Source: Streptomyces collinus
GTDB lineage: Bacteria > Actinomycetota > Actinomycetes > Streptomycetales > Streptomycetaceae
NCBI RefSeq assembly: GCF_031348265.1
Contig: NZ_CP133771.1
Coordinates: 62,001-126,000, forward strand
Length of the DNA: 64,000 bases
Reading direction: 5' to 3'
The notes beneath the pieces were generated by a model, which was not told where the DNA came from, did no database searches, and saw only the letters and a list, made by a program, of their open reading frames with translations. Within the stretch, counting starts at the first letter, position 1. The number at the start of each line of letters is the position of its first letter. Shown here in pieces: positions 44,328-53,430 of the stretch. A program made the position numbers and the translations under genes.

Positions 44328-44640
44328 CTGAGTCTGTGGGTTCCTGATCGCAGGGGTGAGGCTCCGCGGACGGCCGGCTCCCGACACTTGCCCTCATTGC
44401 CACTCCCGGCGCCGTTCGGCCACGATGGACCCTGCAGGCCCCATCGGTGCACCGGAGGCCCGCAAGGTCGACAGCGTGCCGACCCGCAGGCGCGTATAGC
44501 CGCCACTCGTTTCCCCGATACGGCGCTGCGAGCCATGCAAGAGCCATGTTTCCTCCGGCCATGCAAGTGCTGCGCTGCATCGGACGAGGCCACAACCGGC
44601 GATCACGCCTTTAGTTAGGGTGAGTTGGTGGAGGGACGTG

Positions 44641-44898
44641 ATGAGGCCTATGGAGATGAGTCGTGCGGAGGCGGCCGCGCTTGTGCAGCGGATCATGGAT
44701 GCGGACTACGCCTCAAAGGACGAGGTGGACGGCTGGCTGGGCAGGCTGGACAGAGCCCTGGCATGCCCGTCTGGTCATGTCAGCGGCTTGATCTTCTGGC
44801 CGCCGGAGCGGGAGCTTTCGGCTGATGAGGTAGTCGGCCAGGCTCTGGCGTACCGGCCGATCCCTTTGGGAGGTAGGGCTGAATCTGAAACCAGATGA
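44641..44898 (+). CDS. Colicin/pyocin-type immunity protein, orphan
   Basis: An 85-residue protein from ATG 44641 with GGAGG six bases upstream. The sequence follows the colicin E-type DNase immunity family: SRAEAAALVQRIMDADYASK, then PSGHVSGLIFWPPERELSAD and VVGQALAYRPIPL. Such proteins bind and block HNH-type DNase toxins. No toxin gene or toxin C-terminus is visible nearby, so the gene may protect against toxins from competitors. An SUKH-type immunity gene follows 350 bases later. Confidence 0.8.
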   Translation: MRPMEMSRAEAAALVQRIMDADYASKDEVDGWLGRLDRALACPSGHVSGLIFWPPERELSADEVVGQALAYRPIPLGGRAESETR

Positions 44899-45249
44899 GC
44901 GCAGTCGCGGTGGTGGCGCTCTTCGTCGAAGCTGGGTCACCGTCCGCCGCATGTTGCCCAGGCGGCTGGCCGGGGACAGGTCGGCCAGCTGTTCCAGTAG
45001 CTGCCAGTAGGCCTCCTCCGACAGCCGGTATGGGCAGGGCACACTCATCGCCGTCGAGCTTGCGTTTTGCTTGTTCTTCTGCCCTTCTGCCCCACCCACC
45101 GCCTCTCCCTCAGTTGCTGAACTGGGATTCGAGCATGCGAGGAGTGTGACTCCACTCAGGCAGGCGGGTGCCAGTCGGCTGAGCTATGGGTCTTCCCTCG
45201 GGCTGCCGCCCCATACGGGGGTTGGCCGGTGTGCGGTAGCGTCCGTTTC

Positions 45250-45813
45250 ATGATCGCCCTCGACGTGCTTGTTCGACTCTGTCCACCGCCCGCCGAGTCA
45301 CCTCCTCCAGTGGATTGGGCTCTAGCCGAGAGCGACCTCGGCACGGCTCTGCCCGCCGACTACAAGCAGCTCGTCGAGATCTACGGCGACGGAATTTTTG
45401 ACGAGACGATCTGGCTGCTCGCCCCCTACTCCGCGTACGACGACTGTGACCTGCACGCACAGAGGACGGAACGGGAGGAGATCCTGGCGGACCTGTGGGA
45501 GTTCGAGGACAAACCGGCCGGCCTGCAGGAGGCGGGGGCATGGGTCCTGCCGTGGGCATTCGAGGAGGGCACGGGGGCGTTCCTATATTGGCTGGCGCGG
45601 CCCGGGCAGTCCCCCGACGACTGGACTGTGCTGTACAACGAGGGACGCGGTCCCCTGTGGGAGCACCACGACATGGGGTGTCTGGCGTTTCTCCTGGCGG
45701 TGCTCACCGGAACCGCGGAGACGGAGTACTTCAGCCACCTCTATGAGGTGCTGAAGCCGACGGAACACCGCTTTGCGACGGCCGACCTGGCCCTTGGAGC
45801 GACCGAGCAGTGA
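45250..45813 (+). CDS. SMI1/KNR4 (SUKH) family immunity protein
   Basis: A 187-residue protein from ATG 45250; no clear ribosome site, so the mRNA may be leaderless. SUKH features: ESDLGTALPADYKQLVEIYG near the N-terminus, IWLLAPYS, then WVLPWAFEEGTGAFLYWLAR and a C-terminal acidic region. SUKH proteins neutralise diverse polymorphic toxins. As with the colicin-immunity gene upstream, no cognate toxin is present in the window. Confidence 0.75.
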   Translation: MIALDVLVRLCPPPAESPPPVDWALAESDLGTALPADYKQLVEIYGDGIFDETIWLLAPYSAYDDCDLHAQRTEREEILADLWEFEDKPAGLQEAGAWVLPWAFEEGTGAFLYWLARPGQSPDDWTVLYNEGRGPLWEHHDMGCLAFLLAVLTGTAETEYFSHLYEVLKPTEHRFATADLALGATEQ

Positions 45814-46326
45814 TGCCGTCGGCGGCTCTCGGCGACCTGGCCCGCCGCTGACGCGCCTAACTGAGCGGTGGAATCGGCAACGGTCGGCGCGTCGGTCGTG
45901 AGAGCGGCCCACCGCAACGGCCTTTCGCTCTTCCTCTTACGGATGCCTCCGACTCGGCGTGCGGATTGGAGGCGGCTGAATTCCGCGGGGTTCTCATCCA
46001 CGGCCTGGCGGCAGGGGCTTACTGCCACACGGTGCTGCCGTCTTGCCGGGAGAACCGGACCGGGCGGCGCATACCGCGGACGGCGCCCCGGCCGGCGGAG
46101 GCGTGGAATGGTCACACTGGCGTAGGGGATCGAGCACCGCCAGGATCAGGGCGTCGGAGTTGGGAACCGTGATCCCTGACAAGTCCTGGGGGCGGGCGCC
46201 ACGTCCCAGCTGTGGGAAAAGCCGTATGACGCATGCCGGGACTGAGCTCTGGCACGGCTACGCCCCTCGAGCCCCGTTCACCCTGTCGGTCGCCGTCACC
46301 GCAGGCGATCGCCATCCAGTCCGGGA
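45814..46326. other. Gap of about 510 bases, no supported gene
   Basis: Overlapping Arg-rich frames on both strands, none with a ribosome site or recognisable motif. It separates the orphan immunity genes from the RHH-Doc module. Confidence 0.4.
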
Positions 46327-46950
46327 TCAGGGTTTCCAGGTGGGCAGGAAGGAGGCGATCCGGGCGGTGGTGCAGCGTGGGTCGTTCAGTTCATGGGCGA
46401 GCGCGGTGAGCTGTTCGCGGGTGGGGCTGACGGGGATGTTGCCGGCCTCGAGGTAAATGACGGCGGCGGCGCAGGCGACGGTGAGATTGGAGCCCTCCAG
46501 CCATCGGCAGCGGCCCAGGGTGTGCACCAGGGCGGCGGCGCGGGCGAAGAGACCGTCGTAGAGGGGCGTGTCGAGGAGTTCGCCTCGGTGGCGGGCGACG
46601 GCGGCGATGGGTACGCCGTAGTCGTCGCAGGCCGGGTCACGGCGCCGGCCCGCTCGGCTACCTCGAGGATCCAAGACTCGTCGACGTGCAAGATCACCCG
46701 GCGGCGCCCGGCTGCGGACCGGCGTAGGGGCGTCGAGCTGCTGCTCCAAGCCGTCGAGGAACGCGCCGTGCTCATCGATCAGCCGCTGGGCAGCTGCCAT
46801 GCCAGCGGCGCGGGCACCTGTGGTGTCCTCGACGATCAGCCGCTCCACATACCGGTTGTAGTCCAGGTGACGGGAGCGCGCGGCGGCCTTGCAGGCCTCC
46901 AGCACGCCCTCGTCCAGCCGAACCTGCGTCTGCTTCTTCGTGGAAGTCAC
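46327..46950 (-). pseudogene. RHH antitoxin fused in frame to Doc/Fic-like toxin part
   Basis: One open frame from GTG 46950 to 46327 encodes a ribbon-helix-helix antitoxin (KKQTQVRLDEGVLEACKAAA, then YNRYVERLIVED). It then passes through a Pro/Arg-rich joint into the body of a Streptomyces Doc-like toxin (DDYGVPIAAVARHRGELLDT, HTLGRCRWLEGSN, CAAAVIYLEAGN). The toxin's natural start (GTG 46697, VILHVDESWILEVAERAGA) lies in a second frame. An antitoxin stop overlapping that GTG lies in the third frame. Two small indels would restore two separate overlapping genes. The fusion is thus most likely decay, although a fused product remains possible. Confidence 0.65.
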
Positions 46951-47122
46951 ACAGAGGTGGTAGCAGGGTGGTAGCAGCGGTAGCGACGGCAGCAAGCCAG
47001 CGTCTTGTCTCACAAGCCCGGGACGCTTATGGAACACCTGGGTAAAGCCCGCCTTGGCACTCGAAGCCTTCGGCCAGGCTGTGGTTGCGGTGGCCGCGGC
47101 GTGTCCATCCCTGCGGGCTCGG

Positions 47123-47824
47123 CTACGCCGGCGAAGGGCGGCGGTGCGCGCTCATCAGCAGCGTGTCGGCGGTGCGCGTCCCTTCGGTGGTGCTGGGCAG
47201 CACGTCGGTGGTGATCTCGGCGAACCCGGCCTCGTCGAGCAGCTTGGTCCACACATGCTCCTGGAGGACCCAGCGCCGCATGGTGGCCGCCTCGCCGTCC
47301 GGCGTCTTCGCGGGGATGTTGGCGGACTCCACGTCGGCCTTGGCGGGAGCACCGGACACGTAGTGAGCGAGCGTCGCGAACACGAGGCGCCCTCCCGGCC
47401 GCAGCGCGGTGGCCGCCGCCGGCAGTAGTTCGCGCGGCTCGGTGAAGTCCACAGCGCCGAAGACGCTGTACAGCACATCGTACGTGTCGCTCATCGCCTG
47501 CAGGTGGGCCACCACGTCGGAGCGCACGATGCGCAGGCGCGGAGCCAGGTGCGCGTACAAATCCTGCGCCATGGCGTGCTGGGCCGGTGAGGCGTCGACC
47601 GCGATGACCCGCGCGGGCTGGTGCAGAAGTGCCAGGTGCGCGGCGTGCCGGGCCGCCCCGGCGCCGAGGTCGCCCACGCATCGGCCGGTCAGGTCGCCCA
47701 GGATCTCAGGGCCCGGCCCGGAATTCTGTCCCCACGACCAGTGGAACGTCTTGGGGACAGTGCGGTCGCTGTCGGCGCGGGAGCGGCCGAAGTGGTGCCA
47801 GAGGTCTGGGGTGCCGGTCGTCAC
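47123..47824 (-). CDS. Class I SAM-dependent methyltransferase
   Basis: A 233-residue protein from GTG 47824; the longer frame upstream lacks coding character. The SAM motif I is VGDLGAGAARHAAHLALL, motif II RVIAVDASPAQ, and a later VLYSVFGAVDFTEPRELLPA segment completes the fold, with a C-terminal DEAGFAEITTDVLP strand. The acceptor is not evident. A 42-residue peptide gene precedes it on the same strand by about 115 bases, so a role in modifying that peptide or a small molecule is conceivable. Confidence 0.8.
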   Translation of the reverse strand: MTTGTPDLWHHFGRSRADSDRTVPKTFHWSWGQNSGPGPEILGDLTGRCVGDLGAGAARHAAHLALLHQPARVIAVDASPAQHAMAQDLYAHLAPRLRIVRSDVVAHLQAMSDTYDVLYSVFGAVDFTEPRELLPAAATALRPGGRLVFATLAHYVSGAPAKADVESANIPAKTPDGEAATMRRWVLQEHVWTKLLDEAGFAEITTDVLPSTTEGTRTADTLLMSAHRRPSPA

Positions 47825-47939
47825 CCGCCACACCTTTGCGGGCTGCGCCTCGACGACGGGCGGGATCGACGAAATGTCACCTGTGCGCGCCTGGGTCTCA
47901 GGCCGGCCAGAGACCCCACGCGACCCGCTGGGGGTCCGG

Positions 47940-48068
47940 TCAGCGCGAGTCGTTGCCCTGGTGGCACGGGCCGCAGTCGGCAGCGTCCGCCCACAGCGAG
48001 AGGTCGACTTCCCAGCCATCGGCGGCGACGAAGTGCGCCGTCTTCATCACGGAGCTGTCGTTCTTCAT
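47940..48068 (-). CDS. 42-residue peptide with CGPC motif
   Basis: From ATG 48068 to TGA 47940-47942. The product begins MKNDSSVMKTAHFVAADGWE and has an acidic middle (DLSLWADAAD) and a C-terminal CGPCHQGNDSR. The CxxC near the end and the acidic leader-like portion resemble a precursor peptide or a small redox/metal-binding peptide. The ribosome site is weak. It sits directly upstream of a methyltransferase gene on the same strand and divergent from the 48152 gene. Confidence 0.5.
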   Translation of the reverse strand: MKNDSSVMKTAHFVAADGWEVDLSLWADAADCGPCHQGNDSR

Positions 48069-48151
48069 GTCGAGATTGCTCGCTGCCCGCTGGGCAGCCT
48101 CTCACCGGACTATGACGCACGCAGCGGAAGCCGTTGATAGATTCACCCGTC

Positions 48152-48571
48152 GTGCGATCAGGTGAGTACGACCTCGACTTCCGTGACCGGGCCGACCGGA
48201 CCCGAGCCTGGGGCATCGGGCTGCTGGTCGTGGCCTCGCTGCTGTGGATTTGGTGCACCCTGCTGCTCCTTACCCCGTACGAGGTGGACCGCAAGCCCGA
48301 CGACCGGTATCCCGTTGAGTGCGAGCCGCGGCTGATGACGGAGCGCGGCACGGCCAACGAGGGTCCGGGCCGCGGCGACTACTGCCAGAACGAGCGCGAC
48401 TGGCCGGAGGCCGTGGCCGTGCTGGCACTGTCCGTGCCGGTGTCCGTGGCCGGAGCGGTCCTGTTCACCAGCGGCAGCGTCAGTCGGCGGATGAGCGCCC
48501 ACGCCGAGGCGATGCGCGAACTGGACCGGATCGCCGACGAGCGCGAGGCGCGGGCCGCCCGCGCGCGGTGA
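48152..48571 (+). CDS. Small membrane protein with two helices
   Basis: A 139-residue protein from GTG 48152 (a TTG at 48134 is possible). Two hydrophobic helices (GIGLLVVASLLWIWCTLLLL and AVAVLALSVPVSVAGAVLF) flank a polar loop with two Cys residues (VECEPRLM and GDYCQNERDW), which probably lies outside the cell. A charged C-terminal tail follows. Function unknown. Confidence 0.65.
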   Translation: MRSGEYDLDFRDRADRTRAWGIGLLVVASLLWIWCTLLLLTPYEVDRKPDDRYPVECEPRLMTERGTANEGPGRGDYCQNERDWPEAVAVLALSVPVSVAGAVLFTSGSVSRRMSAHAEAMRELDRIADEREARAARAR

Positions 48572-48721
48572 CGCCCGGGGGGATCAAGACCCAACGCGCG
48601 CACGGGGGCGCTCGCCCCCTGGACTCGATTCACACCTCCGGCATCTCGCGCACCAGCTGATAGAGGTTCTGGAAGTACTCCTGCCACCGGTTCGGGGCGA
48701 GACGGCCGTCCGTCCACGCCC

Positions 48722-49339
48722 TCACAGACTCGCGAGGAGACCATCGAGCGGGGGCGGTGTCCGGTCCGGGGCGAGGGCGTCGACAAGGAGACGGCCATAG
48801 CGGATCTTGCGGCCCTTCTTCGTGCCGAGGAAGCGCCGCACCTGCTGGTGCCGGGGCCGGCCCTGTTGTGCGGGCTGACACTGGAAGGACTGCCAAGCTC
48901 GGAAGTCGCCCTCAGAGCGGAAGATCTCCTCGATTGCTGACGTGCCGAGCGCGCGAATGAATTCGTCCTCCAGGTCTGCGGTGCATACGTAGATGTCCTG
49001 GAGCGATGCCTGTGACCGCGTCAGACCGCGCTCGTAGAAGCCCTTTTCCCCCTCGTCGCACAAACCTGTCAGACGCAGACCGAGGCCGGGCGGCCCGAGG
49101 AGCCTGGCATAGCGGCCGACGCTCATCGCCCCACCCATCGGCACGACACACACTTTCTCGGCAGCCAGGTCCCGGCCGCGCCGGGCAGCCAGCGCCTCGA
49201 CAGCCGCGAAATCGCTCAGCCCTTCCAGGAGGACCGCGGTCCGTACTCCCAGGCATTCCGCCAGATCGCGCGCCGGCCCGTCGGGACCCCCTGTCGCCCA
49301 GCTGGTGACCGCATCCTGAAACGCCTGCATATCCGCCAT
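48722..49339 (-). CDS. TOPRIM-domain (OLD-like) protein
   Basis: A 205-residue protein from ATG 49339. The TOPRIM pattern is visible: TAVLLEGLSDFAAVEALA with Glu39, then VVPMGGAMSVGRYARL and GLCDEGEK with Asp95, Glu96 and Glu98. This is the metal-binding centre of OLD-type nucleases and related nucleotidyl enzymes. The ATPase half of classical OLD proteins is missing, as in stand-alone TOPRIM proteins. It could be a nuclease or signalling component; context is a region of accessory genes. Confidence 0.65.
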   Translation of the reverse strand: MADMQAFQDAVTSWATGGPDGPARDLAECLGVRTAVLLEGLSDFAAVEALAARRGRDLAAEKVCVVPMGGAMSVGRYARLLGPPGLGLRLTGLCDEGEKGFYERGLTRSQASLQDIYVCTADLEDEFIRALGTSAIEEIFRSEGDFRAWQSFQCQPAQQGRPRHQQVRRFLGTKKGRKIRYGRLLVDALAPDRTPPPLDGLLASL

Positions 49340-49784
49340 GGGGCGAGTCTGCACGTCCACCGGTGGCACGGCACGGGAATATTTCGACGGCCTGAGGGCC
49401 GTCCGATGTCGTGACCTGGGGGTTTTCCGGTCATCTCAGGTGGCTGTGTCATTTCCGTGGATGCGACATGAGGTCGGAAGTCGCCCGGGCCGCTCCTGCC
49501 TGATCAGACTCAGCGAGAAGTGAGGTCATCAGTGACCTCTCTTCAACCGGCCTCGTCGCTTGGGATCTGACGTGGTGACACCACCGCTCGGTCCTCCGTC
49601 TGGTGGTTCTCAGTGCCCCACGGCACTCGCCACCCATCCCGCGGTCGGCACGGGGTGCTGGCGAAGCGGATCGAGTGTCGCCGGCCGACTCGGACGTGGC
49701 CGCTCGACCGGGACCTCGATAAGGTGAGGCGACCGGTGGACCGTCCGGGCTGGCCGGACGCGTGTCCTCTCCTCGGGAGACAGG
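49340..49784. other. Gap with one hairpin
   Basis: No gene supported. A perfect 7-base hairpin with arms GAGGTCA/TGACCTC and a TCAG loop lies at 49522-49539. It could end transcription, but no run of T follows on the plus strand. Confidence 0.4.
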
Positions 49785-50114
49785 GTGCCGATGCGTCTGC
49801 GTCCAGGCGAGGTCGAGGCCGTTGGCTGGCGGGTGGTGACCGTGCTCGACGCCGTTCGGCAGCTGTGCGATGCATCACCCGACGTCACCGGACGTCCGCA
49901 GGTGATTACGATCGACGGCCGGGGCGGCGCCGGCAAGACGACCCTGGCCGAGCGGCTGCGCGAGGTAGTGCCCAACTCCGCCATCGTGCACACCGACGAC
50001 ATTGCCTGGAACCACGCCTACTTCGGCTGGGGTGCCGTACTAGTGGAGAACATCCTGCAGCGCCTGCATCGGGGTGAGGCGGTGCACTTCCGCCCTGATG
50101 CCTGGATCACCTAA
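49785..50114 (+). pseudogene. Truncated uridine kinase-like P-loop protein
   Basis: From GTG 49785 (ATG 49791) a 109-residue frame carries the P-loop ITIDGRGGAGKTTLAERL and the IVHTDDIAWNHAYFGWG segment of actinobacterial uridine kinase-like proteins. It ends with a TAA just after VHFRPDAWIT, where family members continue for about 90-100 more residues (substrate part and lid). It is therefore a truncated, probably inactive copy. Confidence 0.6.
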
Positions 50115-50155
50115 TTACTTCGGGCTGACGTGGCAAGTGCGCGGGCCCGCAGCGG

Positions 50156-50938
50156 TCAGTTCGGGGCGGCGTGGGTCACACGGATCTTCGACTGGCCGTG
50201 TGGCAGTGCCTCCCAGTCGTCCATGAAGCGGGCACGCAGGCCGTGGCGCGCGGCCAGCGTGAGGAGGGTTTCGGTGCGGTAGTAGAAGTCCTCACGAAGG
50301 ACGTGGTGTTCTTCGCCCTCTGTACGGTCGAAGGTGAAGTCGAACCAGCCGCCCGGTGTGAGCACCCGGCCGACGTGGGCCAGGCACTCCTCGATGACGG
50401 GGAGCGGCGAGTGCGAGAAGACGCTGTGCGCGTGCACCACGTCGAAGTGGGCGTCGGGCAGGAAGCGCAGCGTCAGATCCCGTACCGGGGTCAGCGTGGG
50501 CAGCCGCTGTCGCAGGCCCATGTCCACGATGGTTTCTTGCGCGGCGTGGAGGATGTCGGGTGAGATGTCGATGCCGTAGTAGTGGCCGGGCTCCAGGTGG
50601 CGGATGAACCGCCAGCCTCCACGCAGGTTGCCGCACCCGATCTCCAGCATGCGGTGTTCGGGGCGCAGGCCGTGGCCGATCAGGTAGTCGAACTGCATGG
50701 CTCCGAGCGCGAGCCACCGCTCACGGCTGCTGCTGCCCACCGCCGCGTTTGGGTTGGTCCGGGTGTCGGAACGCATGACGGCCCGGTAGTAGGAGATGTG
50801 GTCGGTGTGGCGGTGCCGCAGCCACATGTCTCGGGTGGCGCGGGCCAGATGGCGGGGCACCCGGTCGGGGTGGCGCAGGGCGTAGCCGATGCGGTGGCCG
50901 AGGGTGGCGCGGTTGACAGTGAGGTTCCTGCCGGGCAT
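50156..50938 (-). CDS. Class I SAM-dependent methyltransferase
   Basis: A 260-residue protein from ATG 50938. Motif I is MLEIGCGNLRGGWRFIRHL, followed by YYGIDISPDILHAAQETI, FDVVHAHSVFSHSPL and a C-terminal GGWFDFTFDRT strand. An N-terminal helical cap (about 70 residues) precedes the fold. Proteins of this pattern act on sugars, lipids or peptides; the acceptor is unknown. It is next to a two-component system but on the other strand. Confidence 0.8.
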   Translation of the reverse strand: MPGRNLTVNRATLGHRIGYALRHPDRVPRHLARATRDMWLRHRHTDHISYYRAVMRSDTRTNPNAAVGSSSRERWLALGAMQFDYLIGHGLRPEHRMLEIGCGNLRGGWRFIRHLEPGHYYGIDISPDILHAAQETIVDMGLRQRLPTLTPVRDLTLRFLPDAHFDVVHAHSVFSHSPLPVIEECLAHVGRVLTPGGWFDFTFDRTEGEEHHVLREDFYYRTETLLTLAARHGLRARFMDDWEALPHGQSKIRVTHAAPN

Positions 50939-51195
50939 GGGATCGTTCCTACCCTTCTAGGGGGCTGGTTCCCGAGTGGAGTTCGGGTGGGGGTGGAGCT
51001 TGCGGAGGGATGTCTCGCAGGCGGCGCTTCGGGAGAGGCGACTGCGGGTGGCGCTCCGGGTCGTGGTACCAGCATCGGTGCGCTGGCGGTGGGTCCGGTT
51101 CGGCCGACGGGCTTCGGTCCCGAGGCGATTCGGACGGTCCGCATGTCAGCCGATCGGTTGATGCGATCCGGGGCCCGGCGCGTTAGACACGGAGG

Positions 51196-52491
51196 ATGAA
51201 CCACTCCGGGATGCACCGCTCCGATCCGGAGGAGCGCTGGCTGGCCACGACCGTGCACGCCGCGTTCTTCCTGCTGCTCGGTTCCTCATTGGCCCGCTTC
51301 CTGACTCGAGACCAGGGTGGCGCCCCCACCGGGTGGGCGGTAGCGCTGTTCGCGGCCTTCGGCCTGCTCTACGTCCTGGGCCGCTTCCTGGCTCCGCCGC
51401 CCCGCCCCGGCTCTCCTCCGACCTCCCGTCATCTGCTCTGGCTGGGCTCGGTGTCCGCCGTCTGGGTCGTCCTGCTGGTCCTCGCGCCGAGCGCCACCTG
51501 GTGTGCAATGCCCCTGCTGTTCGCCGGTCTGCACGCGCTGCCCCCGCGGGTGGCGGTACCGCTGTCGGCCCTGCTCACCGCGCTGGTCGTGATCTCCCAG
51601 GTACGCGTGGCGGACGGCTCGCTCAACCCGAACATGGTGGTGGCTCCGCCGGCTGTCGCCGCGGTAGCCACTGCCGTACTGGTCCATCTCCAGCGCCAAG
51701 GGACCCGGCAGCGCCTTCTGATAGACGATCTTGTCCGCACCCGCCACGAGCTCGCGGCCACCGAACGGCGGGCGGGTGTTCTGGCCGAGCGGCAGCGGCT
51801 GGCCGCGGAGATACACGACACCGTCACGCAGGGCCTGTCCAGCCAAGGGATGCTGCTCCAGGCCGCCGACCGCGTCTGGCAGGCGGACCCGGGCACGGCC
51901 CGCGTGCACCTTCGCGACGCGGCCGAGATCACCTCCCGCAGCCTCGCGGAGGCCCGCCGTCTGGTACACGACCTGGCGCCGGCCGATCTCGCCGAGCACA
52001 CACTCCCCGACGCGCTCGCCGTACTCGCCGAACGGGAGAGCCGTCCGGGTCTGACCGTGGAGTTCCGGCTCGACGGCGAGCCGGACCGGCTGCCGGAACG
52101 AGTCGAGGCGGCGCTCCTGCGCATCGCCCAGGGGGCACTGGCGAATGTGCGCGAACACGCGGCGGCGACCCGGGCCGTGGTGACTCTGACCTGTCTGGAG
52201 GACCAGGTCTCGTTGGACGTCGCCGACAACGGCCGCGGTGTCGGCGAGGACGAGGCCGGCGGTACGTCCGGCGCAGGCAGCCCCTTGACCTCGCAACCGG
52301 ACCGGGAGCGGGGGCACGGGCTGCCGGCCATGCGCATCCGCGCCCGGCAGGCGGGCGGCACGCTCACGGTGGAGTCCGCACAAGGCGAGGGAACCGTCGT
52401 GTCCGTGACACTCCCGCTGGCCTCCTTGGCCCCCGCGCGGCCCGTCGCCTCCGCACAGCCCGCCTCCCTCCTCAAGGAACCCGTCCGGTGA
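51196..52491 (+). CDS. Sensor histidine kinase (NarX/DesK type)
   Basis: A 431-residue membrane kinase from ATG 51196; the GGAGG upstream abuts the start, so ATG 51211 is an alternative. About six hydrophobic segments fill residues 15-165. The HisKA_3 dimerisation domain contains the phospho-acceptor His207 in EIHDTVTQG. The HATPase_c domain follows (ALANVREHAAATRAVV, VADNGRGVGEDEAGG, GHGLPAMRIRARQAGG). It autophosphorylates in response to an unknown envelope signal and passes the phosphate to the response regulator, whose start overlaps its stop by GTGA. Confidence 0.92.
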   Translation: MNHSGMHRSDPEERWLATTVHAAFFLLLGSSLARFLTRDQGGAPTGWAVALFAAFGLLYVLGRFLAPPPRPGSPPTSRHLLWLGSVSAVWVVLLVLAPSATWCAMPLLFAGLHALPPRVAVPLSALLTALVVISQVRVADGSLNPNMVVAPPAVAAVATAVLVHLQRQGTRQRLLIDDLVRTRHELAATERRAGVLAERQRLAAEIHDTVTQGLSSQGMLLQAADRVWQADPGTARVHLRDAAEITSRSLAEARRLVHDLAPADLAEHTLPDALAVLAERESRPGLTVEFRLDGEPDRLPERVEAALLRIAQGALANVREHAAATRAVVTLTCLEDQVSLDVADNGRGVGEDEAGGTSGAGSPLTSQPDRERGHGLPAMRIRARQAGGTLTVESAQGEGTVVSVTLPLASLAPARPVASAQPASLLKEPVR

Positions 52492-53132
52492 GTACACCCT
52501 TGTCCGCGCCGCCCGTTCGGCTGCTGCTGTGTGACGACCACGCCGTCGTACGCGCCGGACTGCGCGCCCTGATGTCCAGTGCCGACGGCATCGACGTGGT
52601 CGGTGAGGCGGCCACCGGGGAGGAGGCGCTCGCCATGGCCGCTCGGCTGCGCCCCGACGTCGTCCTGATGGACCTCCAGCTCGACGGTGGCATGGACGGT
52701 GTGACGGCCACCCGGCGCCTGACTGAAGATGGCGTGGGCCCCCGTGTCCTGGTGCTCACCATGTTCGACACCGACGCGGACGTCACCCGCGCCATTGAGG
52801 CCGGTGCCACCGGGTACCTGCTCAAGGCCGAACAGCCCGACGAACTGTTCACGGCCATCCGCAACGCGGCCTCCGGCCGCACCGCGCTGTCGCCACCCGT
52901 GGCCGACCGGCTCCTGACCCGGCTGCGCAGCCCATGTCCAGCCCTGTCCCCGCGCGAGCGCGAGATCCTCGGACAGCTCGCCCGCGGTCTGGGCAACCGG
53001 GAGATCGCCCGGGCTCTGTTCATCAGCGAAGCAACGGTCAAGACCCATCTGAGCCGGATCTATGACAAGTTGGGCGTGGAGACGCGGTCCGGGGCGGTGG
53101 CGGCGGCGAAGGAGAGACGGCTGTTGCCATGA
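52488..53132 (+). CDS. NarL/LuxR-family response regulator
   Basis: A 214-residue protein from GTG 52488, overlapping the kinase gene, so translation is coupled. The receiver domain has acidic LLLCDDHAVVRAG, phospho-acceptor Asp62 in VVLMDLQLDG, Thr in VLVLTMFDTD and Lys in GYLLKAEQP. The C-terminal LuxR HTH is LSPREREILGQLARGLGN followed by REIARALFISEATVKTHLS. It is the DNA-binding output of the 51196-52491 kinase. Confidence 0.93.
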   Translation: MSTPLSAPPVRLLLCDDHAVVRAGLRALMSSADGIDVVGEAATGEEALAMAARLRPDVVLMDLQLDGGMDGVTATRRLTEDGVGPRVLVLTMFDTDADVTRAIEAGATGYLLKAEQPDELFTAIRNAASGRTALSPPVADRLLTRLRSPCPALSPREREILGQLARGLGNREIARALFISEATVKTHLSRIYDKLGVETRSGAVAAAKERRLLP

Positions 53133-53430
53133 AGCCCCTACCGACTCCGATGTCGAGAGCCGTCGGTGGACCTCGGGCGATCCCCTCATCGGGTGTCTGC
53201 TGGTGACCGTGATGGCGCTCGCCCTGGCCTGGCCCCGGTTCAGCGGGGCAGGACGCCGTGGCCCCGCGTCGTCCTTGCAACGCTCCTCGCCTGCCCTTCG
53301 GCGTGCTGGTCGTCCCCCGCGGGTGGCTGGGGCCCTCGTCTCCATCGGTACTCGGCGGTGGATGTGCTGCTCGGCTGCTGGGGGCCGCAACTAGCACAAC
53401 ACATGCACGGGCCGACCGCGGTCCGGGGGT

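Noticed and set aside
44905..45045. Minus-strand frame with YRLSEEAYWQLLEQLADLSP
   Set aside because: A short helical segment looks protein-like, but the frame continues into Arg/Pro-rich sequence antisense to the immunity gene, with no ribosome site. At best it is a remnant.
51429..53390. A 653-codon minus-strand frame opposite the two-component genes
   Set aside because: It is antisense to a histidine kinase and response regulator that both carry all conserved residues and overlap by GTGA.
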